A stretch of DNA of 64,000 nucleotides from Flavobacterium sp. 90 (GTDB lineage: Bacteria; Bacteroidota; Bacteroidia; Flavobacteriales; Flavobacteriaceae), in assembly GCF_004339525.1 (NCBI RefSeq), contig NZ_SMGE01000001.1, positions 6,138,001-6,202,000 on the forward strand. The letters run 5' to 3'. Shown piece after piece: positions 62,786 to 64,000 of this stretch. The first letter of the stretch is position 1; each line of letters starts with the position of its first letter. A program made the position numbers and the translations under genes. The notes under the pieces are model-generated. The model ran no database searches. It was given only the letters and a program-made list of their open reading frames with translations, and was not told the origin of the DNA.

Positions 62786-64000
62786 TTATTTCGCCAGATG
62801 AGTTTGGTTTCTAAAAACCAATTGTCCATCAAAAGCATCAATTAAGATTATGCTGTCTGTAGTGATCTTTCCTGCCAAAATTTCTTTAGACAATTGATTC
62901 AGCACTTCTCTTTGAACAACACGTTTTACAGGTCTTGCACCAAATTGTGGATCATAACCTTTGTCTGATAAATATTTAATCGCTTCTGGCGTAGCATCCA
63001 TTGTAATACCTTGTAATGCCAACATTTTTGTAACGCTCTTAAGCTGTAAACCAACAATTCTAGAGATATTATCGACCGTTAAAGGCGTAAACATCACAAT
63101 CTCATCGATACGGTTTATAAATTCCGGACGTACGGTTTGTTTCAATAATCCCAAAACTTCCACTTTTGCAGATTCAGTTGCAGATTCTATACTTCCTTTT
63201 AAATTCTCAAATTTATCTTGTATAATCTGACTTCCCATGTTGGATGTCATGATGATAATTGTATTCTTGAAATCGGCCAAACGACCTTTGTTATCTGTCA
63301 AACGACCTTCGTCCAGAACCTGCAATAAAATATTGAAAGTATCAGGATGTGCTTTTTCGATCTCGTCCAGCAAAATTACTGAATACGGTTTTCTACGCAC
63401 AGCTTCTGTCAATTGACCGCCTTCGTCATAACCTACATATCCTGGAGGCGCACCAACCAAACGGCTCACACTGTGACGTTCCTGATACTCACTCATGTCG
63501 ATACGTGTCATTGCATTTTCGTCATCAAAAAGATATTCTGCTAAAGCTTTTGCAAGCTCGGTTTTACCAACTCCTGTTGTTCCTAAGAATAAGAAAGTTC
63601 CAACTGGTTTTTTCAAATCCTGCAAACCGGCGCGGCTTCTACGAACAGCATCACTTACGGCTTCAATCGCTTCTTCCTGACCTACTACACGTTTGTGCAA
63701 TTCGTCTTCAAGATGCAAGAGTTTTTCACGCTCTGTCTGAAGCATTTTCATCACAGGAATTCCGGTCCATTTTGCTACAACTTCTGCGATATCTTCGCGG
63801 GTTACTTCTTCTTTAATCAAAGAATTACCCGATTGATATTCTTGCAATTGTTTCTGTAAAACATCAAGACGTTCTTGCGCTTCTTTAATTTTTCCATAAC
63901 GAATTTCGGCTACTTTTCCGTAATCTCCGTCACGTTCTGCGCGTTCTGCTTCGTATTTAAAGTCTTCAATTTCTAATTTTACAGCCTGAATTCCGTCAAC
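62786..64000 (-). CDS. clpB: ClpB disaggregase, C-terminal part (5' end outside the window)
   Basis: Hsp100 AAA+ chaperone that resolves protein aggregates together with DnaK. The frame is open to the window edge; 404 residues are visible, beginning in the coiled-coil middle domain (FKYEAERAERDGDYGKVAEI, key word YGKVAEIRYGKI). Then VTREDIAEVVAKWTGIPV, the second AAA+ domain with Walker A (GTTGVGKTELAKAL), Walker B (VILLDEIEKAHP), the arginine-finger region RPEFINRIDEIV, and the small domain GARPVKRVVQREVLNQL. It is complete at the C-terminus. The middle domain distinguishes it from ClpA and ClpX. Confidence 0.97.
   Translation of the reverse strand, partial: VDGIQAVKLEIEDFKYEAERAERDGDYGKVAEIRYGKIKEAQERLDVLQKQLQEYQSGNSLIKEEVTREDIAEVVAKWTGIPVMKMLQTEREKLLHLEDELHKRVVGQEEAIEAVSDAVRRSRAGLQDLKKPVGTFLFLGTTGVGKTELAKALAEYLFDDENAMTRIDMSEYQERHSVSRLVGAPPGYVGYDEGGQLTEAVRRKPYSVILLDEIEKAHPDTFNILLQVLDEGRLTDNKGRLADFKNTIIIMTSNMGSQIIQDKFENLKGSIESATESAKVEVLGLLKQTVRPEFINRIDEIVMFTPLTVDNISRIVGLQLKSVTKMLALQGITMDATPEAIKYLSDKGYDPQFGARPVKRVVQREVLNQLSKEILAGKITTDSIILIDAFDGQLVFRNQTHLAK

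Noticed and set aside
63349..63816. 155-codon plus-strand frame opposite clpB
   Set aside because: Shadow of the conserved AAA+ domain; no start context and no independent family resemblance.

Overview
The window is ordinary chromosome of a low-GC Bacteroidota member, most likely a Flavobacterium. The evidence is the gene families (DUF6377 regulator, Bacteroidota-type GH2 and GH3 glycosidases with SPI signal peptides, OmpA with calcium-type repeats, DUF4142 and DUF892 stress proteins), promoters of the Bacteroidota type (TTTG, about 19 bp, TAnnTTTG), almost no Shine-Dalgarno sequences, and intergenic spaces full of palindromic repeats. I saw no tRNA, rRNA, CRISPR array, transposase, integrase or prophage gene.

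Layout. 0-3.6 kb: 3' part of a multi-PAS histidine kinase, a convergent stand-alone receiver and a PNPOx-like stress protein. 3.7-11 kb: a stress and genome-maintenance group (DUF72, Fpg/Nei glycosylase, DUF892 protein, two very acidic proteins, a DUF1328 micro-protein, topoisomerase IB, a Rho_N-like mini-protein, GNAT). 11-13.9 kb: a structured leader RNA before a 77-residue orphan gene, a RelA/SpoT-domain synthetase without a hydrolase domain, and a DUF4142 lipoprotein. 14.5-19.3 kb: a minus-strand redox module (AraC regulator, two cupins, aldo/keto reductase, zinc alcohol dehydrogenase). 19.4-34.2 kb: a CPA1 antiporter, then carbohydrate functions (GH2, acyltransferase, DUF1349 protein, GH3, DUF6377 regulator) interrupted by a TlpA pair and an ArsR-OYE operon. 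34.4-40.3 kb: CHMI-like isomerase, large acyl-CoA dehydrogenase, and a divergent EamA transporter/MocR regulator pair. 40.6-46 kb: bestrophin, universal stress protein and an OmpR-type two-component system in one direction, then an Omp85-type barrel. 46.5-60 kb: core metabolism (aspartase, GMP reductase, MiaE, GlyA, fumarylacetoacetase, both steps from agmatine to putrescine), a pentapeptide protein, a beta-propeller lipoprotein and an OmpA protein. 60-64 kb: a ParE-type toxin-antitoxin pair, a small lipoprotein, a DUF808 protein, a 39-residue micro-protein and the 3' part of clpB.

No obviously new multi-gene system stands out. The most interesting single object is at 11387-11540: a promoter, a three-way-junction RNA with a GAAA tetraloop, and a hairpin loop (GTCGTA) complementary both to the 5' end of the transcript and to the bases just before the start codon of the orphan gene. 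That layout suits a switch, and I do not recognise the RNA. Next come the RelA/SpoT protein with an unassigned C-terminal half, a structured repeat family marked by CTAGCCC (11110 and 61276), seven copies of a roughly 100-bp hairpin repeat, several nested inverted repeats, and a probable self-regulated leaderless ArsR operon.
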